From Acanthosepion pharaonis (lineage: Eukaryota; Mollusca; Cephalopoda; Sepiida; Sepiidae): a stretch of DNA of 64,000 nt. The stretch spans positions 1,805,001-1,869,000 of the forward strand of contig CAHIKZ030000835.1 of NCBI GenBank assembly GCA_903632075.3. The letters run 5' to 3'. Below are positions 34,882 through 45,507 of the stretch, piece after piece. Numbering within the stretch: position 1 is the first letter of the stretch; every line of letters starts with the position of its first letter. The notes below the pieces were generated by a model that worked only from the letters and a program-made list of their open reading frames with translations, had not been told where the DNA came from and did not search any database. A program made the position numbers and the translations under genes.

Positions 34882-35345
34882 ATATGCTAGGCCACAGAAA
34901 TCTCCTGAGCCGACCAAGCATAGAAATGAATACAATATGGGAACCAGTAATAAGGAGTGCCAGAGAAAAGCAATGATAACAACAAAAATTGCAATATGAG
35001 CTCTGGTAAAAAATGTTTTCTGATGACATTAGGTTTATAATACTGAGAAATTCATACATAGATGTCCTCGTTGGTTAGATCCAGTGACAGGACCCAAAGA
35101 ACGTGAGTTCAATACCCGGTTAAGGCAGTGGAGAACTTGAAGAGGGAAATTAACAGGAGACAACTGATAACTGACATCCATTAAATATGGCACCTGGAAC
35201 TAGAACAGTCTACCCCAGTGAAAGAAATAAAGGGGTCAGTTCGACATTCCAAGCGTACAACGGCCAAAACGTTGTAACAAATATGGCGACAAAGATGAGG
35301 ACAAGTGTAAATAGTGTAGTAAAAAAAATTTTAAAAAATGAAATA
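34882..35345 (+). mobile_element. PLE-A 3' end with SINE-2 module
   Basis: Begins in the last codons of the PLE-A protein (NLLSRPSIEMNTIWEPV), then the same non-coding stretch as at 3010-2830, a decayed SINE-2 head (B box gagttcaatacccgg at 35104-35118), SINE-2 body, and a shortened terminal unit (gcgtacaacggccaaaacg). Independent second example of the ORF-SINE-unit order. Confidence 0.8.
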
Positions 35346-35559
35346 AAACAAATAAAGATAAGAATTAATAAATGAAACATAAATAGAATATAAATAATTA
35401 AATAATAAGAAACAATAAAGATAATAAAAAATACTGGTAAAGATAATAAAAGACATATATGATGTAGGCATCCGTATGATAATGACATAAATAATTGAAT
35501 ACATCTATAGAATCATATATACATGTGCGACCATGACATACAAATATATCTTTTACTTG
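35346..35559. other. AT-rich spacer
   Basis: No supported feature. Confidence 0.5.
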
Positions 35560-35710
35560 CTCCCCTGATATTTATAATCTTCAAATATTCAAATGTAATG
35601 TCTGTTTATTCTTTCATCAAACATCCGACTTTACTTTTACTCTTACTCTCTGTAACCCTTTGCGTGTTAGTGTCACTCTCGCCTTGCTTGAGTTGAAATG
35701 CTTAAAAAAA
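35560..35710 (+). mobile_element. LINE-A tail
   Basis: gataatt/atttataatcttcaaatat, catcaaacatccgac, ctctcgccttgcttg ... and an A-run at 35704, matching 34330-34510 with a deletion. Confidence 0.7.
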
Positions 35711-35735
35711 TATATACGAACGGTTAGAATCTTAC

Positions 35736-35919
35736 CTTTCTTTTCGACAGCCACGTCGTTAACAATTGTCAAGTTTTGCACCTTGGAATTCTGTCTGAGG
35801 ACATCTGCACAATGCAGCAGGTTTCCTTTAATGCCGACACAGTGCAAAAGAATTTCAAATGTTGACTCTCGGTTCTGAGCGACACGGGATTCCACATGCT
35901 CAATGTTTACCTTGGACGA
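35736..35919 (-). CDS. TH: Tyrosine hydroxylase exon (ACT regulatory domain)
   Basis: 184-bp minus-strand exon, 61 codons plus one base. Acceptor CATTTTTTTCAG lies above 35919; donor GTAAGA is the complement of 35730-35735. Reads SSKVNIEHVESRVAQN, STFEILLHCVGIKGNLL and LRQNSKVQNLTIVND. The KVN..H.ESR strand and the following beta-alpha-beta match the ACT-type regulatory domain of aromatic amino acid hydroxylases, where tyrosine hydroxylase is tuned by N-terminal phosphorylation and feedback. The LRQ.S......N..ND part resembles TH of other invertebrates. Reading-frame extension past both splice sites is accidental. Confidence 0.88.
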
Positions 35920-36049
35920 CTGAAAAAAATGATAAGTAAAAGACATTACTATTTTTGTAGCCGACATTAAATAAAATCAGATTTTGAATTCTAAAAACAT
36001 AATCAGCAAAGGAGAAATTTTCCTACCTTTGGATTTTATTAAATTAACG

Positions 36050-36310
36050 GAAAAACCCATTAAAACAAAAGGAGTTAATTAGAGTGAAAGACATTAAGAG
36101 AGTGTTATCGAGGAGAAAGCACAGTAAAAAAAAAAACAGGATTTATGGAGACAGATGATGACGATCGACATTTCATTTAACTTTTCAAAGATCGCAGTCT
36201 ATTGGAAAGCCGAAGTATAGTTCCACAAACGAGAATTGCGAGAGAAGAAACGATTAGAATAGTACGTACAGTTATATCTAGCAATTTCAATGGTAAAATG
36301 ATGAGACCTA
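36050..36310 (-). mobile_element. LINE-A 3' end, decayed
   Basis: 36180-36260 is the complement of the RTS..WNS coding end (ccacaaacgagaattgcgag). The tail lies to the left. Confidence 0.55.
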
Positions 36311-36679
36311 ACTGCCAATCTAGTGCTGCGCTTAATTTCGTGAAGTTAACATACCAAGAGGAAAGGTCATCCAAACAATTGCCATGCAGAAATGTATAGA
36401 AAAAGCACTTTAATTACTTTCGTTTCCGCTTGGAAGTCCTAAAATAGGAGCGGACGTTGTAAAGCTACACGGGGTGCTCAAGAAAAACTGAGTCGTGAGA
36501 GAAAAGTGATTAAAGGCGATTAGAAAAATTGGGTAAAAAGGGGGACGACAGGGTCGAATTAAAATGTAGCAATATTTTTTTTTCCTTTTATTTATTTTTT
36601 TGAATAAAATCTGTATGGCAAATTATTAGGTACTTACAATTAAGAAACATATTATTTAGGACACACAACTATAAGATAC
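36311..36679. other. No gene seen
   Basis: Spacer. Confidence 0.5.
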
Positions 36680-36925
36680 ATTGTTCATTGTGGTGTAATT
36701 GATATCGACTCGGAGAGCCGGGTTCGAATTCTAATTCGTTAGATTCCCTTGGGAAAAATATGAATCCATCGCTTCTACCCCAGATATGCATTGAATAGTA
36801 GGACAGACTGAAATTTTAGCCTTGTTTGGCAACCAGTCTACCACAGAAAGAAATGTTAACCGAATGCGGGACAAAAATCTGTCTAAGCGAGTCTCACGTA
36901 TACTACCGAACTGACTGATAAGACA
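36680..36925 (+). repeat. SINE-1 copy, nearly complete
   Basis: A-box region gtggtgtaattgatat (36690), B box gggttcgaattc (36719-36731), body caaccagtctaccacagaaa and end to about 36925. Confidence 0.75.
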
Positions 36926-37224
36926 AACAAACACATTGTTTTATTATATTTTTTTTCTGATGTCCAAACCTTTATATATATCTTGTTGAGGTTATCTGGA
37001 TAGGGTGCACCACACACCAGCCAGATCAGACAATCCTTTGGGGAGCAAGGCTCTTGATTTATAGCGGTATGGATATAGCTACGGATGTTCCTGTGATGTT
37101 TGGTTATTTGTTTTAAATTCGTTGTATATCTAATACCAATCAAAACTGTCTTCATATGTACATGTAAGGAGGTGCTAGTAAAGTAACATGGGAGGCTAGT
37201 GAGCAGAAAAAAAGGTTTAGTATG
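36926..37224. other. No gene seen
   Basis: Unique-looking spacer. Confidence 0.5.
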
Positions 37225-38620
37225 GTATGGTGTAATGGACATTGGCTCGAAACGAGAACTCGGAGAGATGGATTCAGGCCTGGGAGGAGAAGAGGTGGAT
37301 TCATGACTGGGAGAAGAAGAGGTAGAGTCATGCCTGGGAGGAGAAGAGGTAGAGTCATGCCTGGGAGGAGAAGAGGTAGAGTCATGCCTGAGAGGAGAAG
37401 AGGTGGATCGATGCCTGGGAGGAGAAGAGGTAGTGTCATGCCTGAGAGGAGAAGAGTTGGATTGGTGCATGGGAGGAGAAGAGGACGATCGATGCCTGGG
37501 AGAAGAGGTAGAGTCATGCCTGAGAGGAGAAGAGGTGGATCGATGCCTGAGAGAAGAAGAGGTAAATCGATGCCTGGGAGGAGAAGAGGTAGTGTCATGC
37601 CTGAGAAGAGAAGAGGTGGATTGATGCCTGGGAGGAGAAGAGGTGGATTCATGACTGGGAGGAGAAGAGGTAATGTCATGCCTGAGAGGAGAAGAGGTGG
37701 ATTGATGCCTGGGAGGAGAAGAGGTCGATCGATGCCCGGGAGAAGAAGAGGTGGATCGATGCCTGGAAGGAGAAGAGGTGGATCGATGCTTAGGAGGAGA
37801 AGAGGTGGATTCATGCCTGGGAGGAGAAGAGGTAGTCATACCTGGGAGGAGAAGAGGTAGATCGATGCTTAAGAGATAGAAGAGGTAGAGTCATGCCTGA
37901 GAGGAGAAGAGGTGGATTGATGCCTAGGAGGGGAAGAGGTGGATTCATGACTGGGAGGAGAAGAGGTAGAGTCATGCCTAAGAGGAGAAGAGGTAGATTG
38001 ATGCCTGGGAGGAGAAGAGGGAGTGGCATGCCTGAGAGGAGAAGGGTTTGATTTATGCCTGGGAGGAGAAGAGGACGATCAATACCTGGGAGAAGAGGTG
38101 GATCGATGCCTGAGAGGAGAAGAGGTGGATCGATGCCTGGGAGGAGAAGAGATGGATCGATGCCTGGGAGGAGAAGAGGTAGTGTCATGCCTGAGAGGAG
38201 AAGAGGTGGATTGATCCCTGGGAGGAGAAGAGGAGGATTCATGACTGGGAGGAGAAGAAGTAGAGTCATGCCTGGGAGGAGAAGAGGTGAATTGATGCCT
38301 GGGAGGAGACGAGGTGGATCGATGCTTAGGAGGAGAAGAGGTGGATAGATGCCTGGGAGGAGAAGAGGTAGAGTCATTCCTGGGAGGAGAAGAGGTGGAT
38401 CGATGCTTGGGAGGAGAAGAGGTGGATTGATGCCTGGGAGGAGAAGAGGTAGAGTCATGCCTGGGAGGAGAAGAGGTGGATCGATGCCTAGGAGAAGAGG
38501 TAGATTCGTGACTGGGATGAGACGTGGTAGCGTCATGCCTGAAATGAGAATAGGTTGATTCATGCCTGGGAGGAGAAGAAGTAGAGTCATGACTGGGAGG
38601 AGAAGAGGTGCATTCATACG
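37225..38620. repeat. 27-bp minisatellite (about 50 units)
   Basis: Unit tgggaggagaagaggtgg + attcatgcc and variants (gatcgatg, gagtcatg, gattgatg). It begins right after a SINE-1-like head (tggtgtaatggacattggct, 37231). Because 27 is a multiple of three, all frames stay open and give 9-residue repeats (GRRRGGSMP, SSPPRHDST, LLLPGIDPP). One irregular unit at about 37861-37895 shifts the frame, and one-codon losses occur (for example 37500, 38095). Plus strand strongly purine-rich. Confidence 0.95.
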
Positions 38621-38760
38621 GCATTTGCCTATTAAGTCATGGCCCCCAAAAATGGGAACATTTTAACAATTCAATAAAACCAAGAGTGATGGAAGAAAAA
38701 TATTTCATTCATAGTAATTGAAACCTTAAAATATGCCATTTAAGAAAAAGGATGGAATTT

Positions 38761-38952
38761 TCATTTTTGTAGATGGCGTCTTCTTGTACGAATGCATTCT
38801 TGAAATCTGCTGTTGAGATTCCTCATTGACTGCTGCAACATCTCAGCTGGGATACTGTGAATTTCATCTTGAATTCTAAATGGCGAAATGTTTACTTGCT
38901 CAAGGTCAATGTCTCGCAGTGTTGCCACTTGTTCATGTCTGGTAATACGCAC
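38761..38952 (-). pseudogene. Transposase C-terminus (Tc1/mariner superfamily)
   Basis: RITRHEQVATLRDIDLEQVN, then RIQDEIHSIPAEMLQQSMRN then F.ECI..RRRHLQ, the usual C-terminal end (I..EI..IP...L......L..C....GGHL) of these transposases. No catalytic motif remains. Confidence 0.55.
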
Positions 38953-39059
38953 TTCAAAAATTCCCGTTTTTTGGGGGTAACCCTATATTTTTAGATTGTA
39001 ACATTTTTTAGGTGGGGGAAGATAATAATGGTTTAGGGATACAAGTCTGACTAATTAAC

Positions 39060-39138
39060 CCATAGATGGGGGAGAAAAGATGGATTCATAATTTTCTCAA
39101 GGGTATTTGCACGTAAGTGAATATAACGAACCCAACTG

Positions 39139-39191
<53 letters not shown>
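39060..39191 (-). repeat. SINE-1, head replaced by TA tract
   Basis: Body 39070-39138 is complete up to aacccaactgga, inside the B box, then (TA)n to 39191. The tRNA head is absent. The copy at 51430-51530 stops at the same base. Confidence 0.75.
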
Positions 39192-39195
<4 letters not shown>

Positions 39196-40485
39196 CGGGA
39201 GGAATTTCTAGCCCAACAATCAATTATGATTTCGGGGTTGATAATCTCCTAGACTGGTCAGCAACCAAAGATCGAGAGCCATAGCAGCTCTGCTACTGAT
39301 CCCTTGCTGAGGGAACTGTCAGAGATGGTGTCATGCCTTTTCAAAAGTATTGGTACGAAATCAAGCGCAACTTTATCGAATGGAACTTAAACTCGACAAG
39401 CCAATCTGACTTTCGGCGCTGATAACCGCTATGATACCCGCACATCCATATCTTCATATATTTTTTTCTTAATAGGAGTAGATAGGTTCGTTTATCGTCC
39501 AGTTCATACTCTTCCCCGGTCTTTTGAACGGAAGTAGATGTTTATCCTTTTTCTTCCTGTTTATAATTCGGTTTCCGGTTCCTTCTAATGTCTTTCCATT
39601 TTCTTTCACGTCCAAGTAGCCCCTTTGCGTCTTAGTGGCATTATCACTTTGATTGGGGTGAATTGATGAAATTGCGTGGATTAAAGTTCACCCTTTTATT
39701 TGTTATAAATGTAAAAATTGACCCCCACCTGGTTAAATTAACTACCATTGGAACTGTCAGTGAAGCATACTTTATAAAAATACGATGCGAGTAAGAAATA
39801 TACCTGCAAAGAAGTAGAAACGTAGACAGTGTGTACCAATCTAGATCTATTTCTGGACGCAATACGGACAAAAAAAATATCAGGAATAAATAAAACAGCG
39901 GGAAGAAAGAAGAAAAAACTTTTATTTAATCTGAAATTCCTCGTTTGTAAGCGATGTACAATTTTGCGAAGACGACATCTGAAATCAATCTGGAAATAAT
40001 CGAGACGCTACATAAAAAATTCAAATGATCAATGTCAACATCCTTTTTTGTTTTTTCTTATTTTATTTGCAATCATTCATTTGATTGATTTGTTAGAATA
40101 TGTTAAAAAAATGCTTATAGATACAAAAATAACGATCACTCGAATTACGACAATACATTACTTCATCGAATGCAGAATTGATTACAGCATTTGACAGCAC
40201 CGAAAACGCCATTCTTCGTCTAAATTAAACCTTGAAAAGCTATGTTTTTGAGGAAGAATGTAGCAATTGCTTATGGTGGAGGCCGAATTCGATTTTGTAA
40301 AAAAAAAAAAAAAAAAAAAAAGCTCCATGAAGAGTAATTTACAAGAAGTTGTTCTACAGAAGACCTCCTGAGTATTTACAATATGTTTGACCTCAGCCTA
40401 AAAGTTAGGTACTCGTTGAGAATTGAAATTACCAAGCATGAAACTGAAGTTCTGTCCACATTAAATAATACCGCAGTTTACCGAC
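39192..40485. other. No gene; LINE-A tail at 39595-39665
   Basis: cctttgcgtcttagtggcat ... ttgattggggtgaattgatg at 39617-39667. Poly-A run 40299-40321. No coding signal. Confidence 0.5.
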
Positions 40486-40560
40486 TGTAACTGCAAAATT
40501 GTCCAAATCGTGTAACAACAAAATTGTCCAAATCGTGTAACAGCAACATTATCCAATTGT
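40486..40560 (+). repeat. Tandem transposon-end-like repeat
   Basis: aaattgtccaaatcgtgtaa twice (about 25-bp spacing) plus a third partial. The same block is at 47262-47290, the outer end of a mariner-superfamily element. Confidence 0.6.
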
Positions 40561-40599
40561 TAAATTGAGCTCTGCAACGTAATGATGAAAGATATCTTA

Positions 40600-40800
40600 C
40601 TGGAGTTCTCCGAGGTTTTTATAACACTATTGGACTCTACTTTGAACAATCAGAATCTATAATTAATCTACAAGCTTAAAGTAGAATCGTGATGAAATGG
40701 ATCATAAACGAAAATTACATGTTCATCATCGATTAATCCTAGCTAAGGTTTGGAAGCTCATGAAGGAGTGATATAAAGTTCAAATCTCCTGAAAAATTAA
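40600..40800 (-). repeat. R3 repeat
   Basis: Reverse complement of 23397-23590. Confidence 0.75.
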
Positions 40801-40920
40801 TTTCAGTTGAGCTCTCTGGGGAGGAGTTGTGGGTTTGTAAACAGTGACTATTATAGCTGATATAGCGAGACTCTTCGGCAAAAGCGAATTGAGTCACTGT
40901 CGGTCACAGCGTGTGTTTAT

Positions 40921-41076
40921 CTAAACGACGGCTTAGTGGTAGAATCTCCGACTGACACCAACTCAGTCGGGTTTCGATCCTAGCTAGAGGCAACCGGATG
41001 TCTAGCCACACAGAAGAGCTGCGAAACAGTCTGTCTTAGATTTATGCCTGTGGATGACTTTATATATATTATATTA
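40921..41076 (+). repeat. SINE-3 (tRNA-derived) with TA-rich tail
   Basis: A-box-like ggcttagtggtaga (40930-40943), B-box-like ggtttcgatcc (40971-40981), body with ggatgtctagccac and ctgtggatgac followed by TA-rich DNA. Second copy at 59377-59494, also followed by (TA)n. Confidence 0.65.
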
Positions 41077-41099
41077 TATTAGGCAGTATATATTTTATA

Positions 41100-41448
41100 T
41101 TATAAAGAGATAATCATACATTGAATACATCATGGCCTCATCGTCAGGGTGTATTTTTTCCTTTATAATCAAAACTTGAAGACGAAATAAATGTGTTGAA
41201 GACCGAAAGATGTTTTTTTTAAGAATGTGTTATTTATTAACAGTTGTATGATGATGATAATCATGATGTCTTTGAAAGTACTTGCTTCTATAAAAAATAC
41301 ACCAGATCCATCTGACAACAATTTTAGGCATAAGGATCGCATCATTCAGTGGATTGTTGATAGTTTAATGCATATATAAAGTCTATTAGCAAAGAGATTT
41401 CGCCATTAATGGCATTAATGTTGCTAATTGATTCAATGTATGATTATC

Positions 41449-41453
<5 letters not shown>
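41100..41453. mobile_element. MITE with 22-bp TIRs and TA flanks
   Basis: Ends aagagataatcatacattga (41105) and its complement at 41432-41453. TA-rich DNA on both sides. No coding capacity. Confidence 0.7.
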
Positions 41454-41498
<45 letters not shown>

Positions 41499-41503
<5 letters not shown>

Positions 41504-41710
41504 TTCAAATTAAAAATTATAATGTTTTATTTTATGAAAGTATTTATTTATTTATATATATATTTGATATTTCAAATTGTCCTCAATTTTACATCAGAAA
41601 TAACTGTTTGTTACAAATAAATTAAAATTACTGTTTGTTAGCAAAAATATATATAAATAAATAAATACTTTCATAAAATAAAACATTATAATTTTTAATT
41701 TGAAACTTTT
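41499..41710. repeat. 62-bp perfect inverted repeat
   Basis: Arm 41500-41562 (aaagtttcaaattaaaaatt...) pairs exactly with 41647-41708, with a spacer of about 84 bp. Left arm starts at the end of TA tract 41454-41499; right arm ends near another (41758-41815). Confidence 0.9.
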
Positions 41711-41755
41711 TTCTATATATACATATTAAGAAAGTATACGTGGCTTCTCATTATG

Positions 41756-41820
<65 letters not shown>

Positions 41821-42961
41821 TTATGAGATTGAATATTTATCATCTGAGGTATTTTCATGTTAAATTAATAATTTAACTTAAATTTAAATATACCAATCTT
41901 TAACTATCAATATTGATAGTAAAATATTAAATTAATTTTTTTTGTTATTTAAACACTTCAGATGTCACCTAACGTTAAACATTAACTATGAAATTAAACA
42001 AAAATCTAAATAAATTCAAATATAAAAAGATATGTAATTATTTATAAATGTATCTGTATGTAATTTATGTATGAATATGTATAGGTACCTCTGTATATCG
42101 CTACATGTGTGTCTATGTGTGTAATTACGCATGTAAATGAACATATATATATATATGAGATTTTTGCATGAGTATGTATGTGATATATATAAGAAGAAAG
42201 CAAAATCTTTAATATTACCCTCAAATATTACTCCATTTTAATTAAACCTAAACTTTAAGTAAGAAAGATTACCCATATAAAAATAATTACAAATTGCATT
42301 CATAAATTAGATTTAAAGATGTCACTGTAACTATTTTTTACAAGTACGATCGGTCGGGTAAACAAACTGTTATAATTGAAAAAATTTTTTTTTAATATGT
42401 TATCTATAAATGTGTTAATAAATATAGTATTTAACTTATATTAAATCCCTAAACTATTTGTTTAAAAAAAATTAAATATTTAAATTGATAGCAAACATCA
42501 AATTAATTTATTCGGGTTTTTTAGACATCTAAATTACTATCAAGCATTAAAATCTATTCTTTACATAAATTGCTAAAACCCAATTACAGCCTCTTTCTCT
42601 TTACTTCCCTCTCCCTCTTCTTTCTTTTTCCTTTTTCTTTTCTTCCTTCTCCCTCCCATTTCAATATATCACTTCCGTTAAGTTAACCGTCTAAATAGGT
42701 CAAGGTCTGGTCACTCCTCCTCCCCCAATACAAAGTATGCTTGAGAGAGATATGAAATTAATTCCTCCCTATACTCTACCATGTCTCTTTAACTACCCCT
42801 TTTACACTCTCTGTTAAATTACAATAACTTACACTACCCATCAATTTTAATTTCATTTTTCGTTTCATTTCATTTTTGGAAGTGCTATCTGATGATCCGG
42901 CGTCCTTTAAAAGGGCTCTGGTGAAATAAATTATTATAATGGTACCTTAAAGTGGTCTGTT

Positions 42962-42962
<1 letters not shown>
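41711..42962. other. No gene; AT-rich
   Basis: TA tract 41758-41815, pyrimidine tract near 42590-42660. No gene. Confidence 0.5.
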
Positions 42963-43017
<55 letters not shown>

Positions 43018-43640
43018 CCAAGGTCATTTTCCAATTTATTCAAGATGATCTTTACCCTCTCTAACCTTGTAACTTTGTGTCCTGGAGTAACAAGTGCCTC
43101 GGAGTTTTCGTGTACGGTTACATTTTCAAGTTTTTTTTCGCAGCTCTTTGGGTTGTTATAGCTGAAACTCCTCTCTCAAGGGTCAAACGTCTTATGGATT
43201 TATTTGGATCTTTTCTAATTGTTCTCTTTAGCTCTAAGTTCAAATGATGATCCTCTTCTTGTTGCGATCTCTTAATCCAGTTTTCTACTCTACTCTTCCC
43301 TATATTTTTAAACATATTCACCGTTCTCTTGATGTTTCTTGAATAAACTTTGAAGATGGACGCCAAAATATGAATGTTAGTACCATTACTGAACGTCTGA
43401 ATGATCTATTCCCTCTCACCATTGCTCAGTTGGGAAGACACAGTAGGGCTGATACAAAACGCTTTTAACCTGTTCTCTTTCTAGCTGAATAATGCAAAGG
43501 GTTTTTCAGTTATTTTTTACAAATGTCATTTCTGAAAGCCTAGAAAAAAGAAAGTCAATTAGTTTAGTTGGGCTTTTACATATTAAACATTTTGTGGGAC
43601 GGGCAATTATGTTGTTACGTGATTTGAACAATTTTACCGT
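42963..43640 (-). pseudogene. Tc1/mariner-superfamily element, 5' part, cut by TA tract
   Basis: On the minus strand the outer end (complement of caattatgttgttacgtgat; gtcccacaaaatgtttaata at about 43600-43570) leads to an N-terminal transposase region: NWIKRSQQEEDHHLNLELKR, then TIRKDPNKSIRRLTLERGVS at 43300-43180. It stops at 43014 in a TA tract (42963-43013) right after the TGGAATA codons, as at 23187-23388. Confidence 0.65.
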
Positions 43641-45059
43641 TACACTCAGCATCTGAAATTACTTTGCTAACCACTGTGCCCCGCTGAAGCTTAACATGAC
43701 AAAAGGGCAAAAATTTGGAGCCTCTGTAATTATTGAAATACAGTTGAAATTATATGCGATCCTAACTTTAATATTCTTCTAGATATTAATGAAGCTTAAT
43801 TGACGAACAACGAAAAAATGCTTTCAATCAAACTAAAAAAAGAAACAAACAAAAAAAAAAACAGGTGAGCAGGATGCATTGATGGAAGATGGAAGGAATG
43901 AGTCCTACGTAGCATGGCGGGTCCTAACTATGAAAGTTAGAATTGGTGAAACTAAGTGTTATACCGGAACGTACCTATTTCTATTGTAAATAGATTCTCC
44001 CACAGATAATAAGTAGTAGTAGTAGCAGTCGCCAGTTAGGCTCAGTGGAGTTGAGTGAGTGAGTCGATGTCGGACATTAAAGTATGAGCCCCACAACTAG
44101 ATTGCTGCGTCATTAAATATTATTGCAAGTTCCTAACATTTTGTACGTCGAACCTAATTTAGGACCGAAGTGAAATACAAGCCTCCACTATGAAAACTAC
44201 TCTACAACACTAAGAAATATATGTCGTCTGCGAAATGGTCGAACCACACTTATAGCCATACCGCAGTGAATAAAGCTTTCCTCCATTCTTAAATGTTTGC
44301 CAGGTTTTCTTTATAGCAAGCTCATTTTTTTCTGTTAATATTAAATATCTAGATATTTTCCGAACAGACCTTGAATATGCATTACATAAGAACGCTTTTT
44401 GATAAAACGATAATAATTACTATACAATTGTCTTGTTGTTAACCTATTTATTCATATTTTTTTTGTACACGGATGGAGTAAAGTAACAAGTAACAAAGCT
44501 CATAGGTAGCAGAGCTTTTTTTGTTTTTTTAATCGCTTGTTAATGACAGCGTTTAAAACAGGCATCCCATAATTTGCTTATTATTTCAGCCCAAGGCAAG
44601 ACGAACTTTTAATTGACCAATCTGGGAGTCGAATGGCGCACTGTTGACTTATATGCTTATGGATTTGATGACCGGAAGAAATGTGTGTACAAACGTTGCC
44701 ACAAAATCTGATGCGCATCTTATCGTCCTTTAATCAATGGAGGGAATGGCGGAAATCCAACATGGACGATTCTAATCTGAAATGGACAATTAGTTATGGC
44801 CGGTTCGTTTCAATATAACAGCCTGTGCGGAAAGGACTGCTGGGTCACGATGTTGGGCGTGAGGCTAATACTCTGGTCTTCTTTTATAAAGAACCGCTTG
44901 CTCTGAATCTTTTTGTTTTGTTTTATTTTACACATGGAGTTGTAGACAGTTGTCCCGGAGAATTCGACTGTTGACACAAGATATTAATAATTCGAGGAAA
45001 ATCAGGTCGATTTTTTTATCCCGTTTATTTTTTTTATATCTTTAACACATTGGAGTTAT
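43641..45059. other. No gene recognised
   Basis: Mixed composition. Short open frames on both strands without domains or convincing splice pairs. Confidence 0.4.
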
Positions 45060-45120
45060 TGAGTGTGACAACACATATGTGTAAACAAATACACACACAC
45101 ACAAACACACACACACACAC

Positions 45121-45155
<35 letters not shown>
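45060..45155. repeat. (CA)n(TA)n microsatellite
   Basis: CA run 45090-45125 then TA run to about 45154. Confidence 0.9.
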
Positions 45156-45156
<1 letters not shown>

Positions 45157-45330
45157 GTATGTATATATCATAGAATGGACAAAGTCCGACAATTATTTTA
45201 AGACATTTTTTCATGTTTATACGTTCTTTTTATAGATACAAATATTTAAGTAATTGCTCTGTTTATAATAAACAGTATTAACGACATTTACCAGCCTGAA
45301 AACTCAAGAAATTTACATAGAAAATATGCG

Positions 45331-45412
45331 TCCTCCGACAGGAATCGAACCTGTATCCTATACGGAACCGTCATATAGCCTGACGTGCTTTTACCGATTG
45401 AGCCACAGAGGA
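45331..45412 (-). tRNA. tRNA-like gene, long variable arm, anticodon CTA, probable pseudogene
   Basis: 82 nt on the minus strand. Acceptor TCCTCTG/CGGAGGA (one G-U pair), A box TGGCTCAATCGG, anticodon stem CGTCA/TGACG with loop GGCTATA (anticodon CTA), a 14-nt variable arm with TCC/GGA, T stem ACAGG/CCTGT around B box GGTTCGATTCC. TTTT follows a few bases downstream (pol III terminator). Against function: position 33 is G rather than the invariant T, and the discriminator is C. Could be a suppressor-like tRNA relic or a SINE founder. Confidence 0.55.
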
Positions 45413-45507
45413 TCGTTTCGTTTCTCATACATTCATATCTGCTTGATGCGTATACAAATATAAACTAATGACGTCATACATATATATATAAGGTGTGAGG
45501 AAAAGAG

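Noticed and set aside
35617..35967. The whole 116-codon open frame as one coding region
   Set aside because: Only 35736-35919 is coding; the frame runs by chance through the splice acceptor on one side and the donor on the other.
36883..38624. Repetitive proteins of up to 318 residues across the 27-bp minisatellite
   Set aside because: All frames stay open because 27 is divisible by three; no start context, splice pattern or non-repeat domain supports coding.
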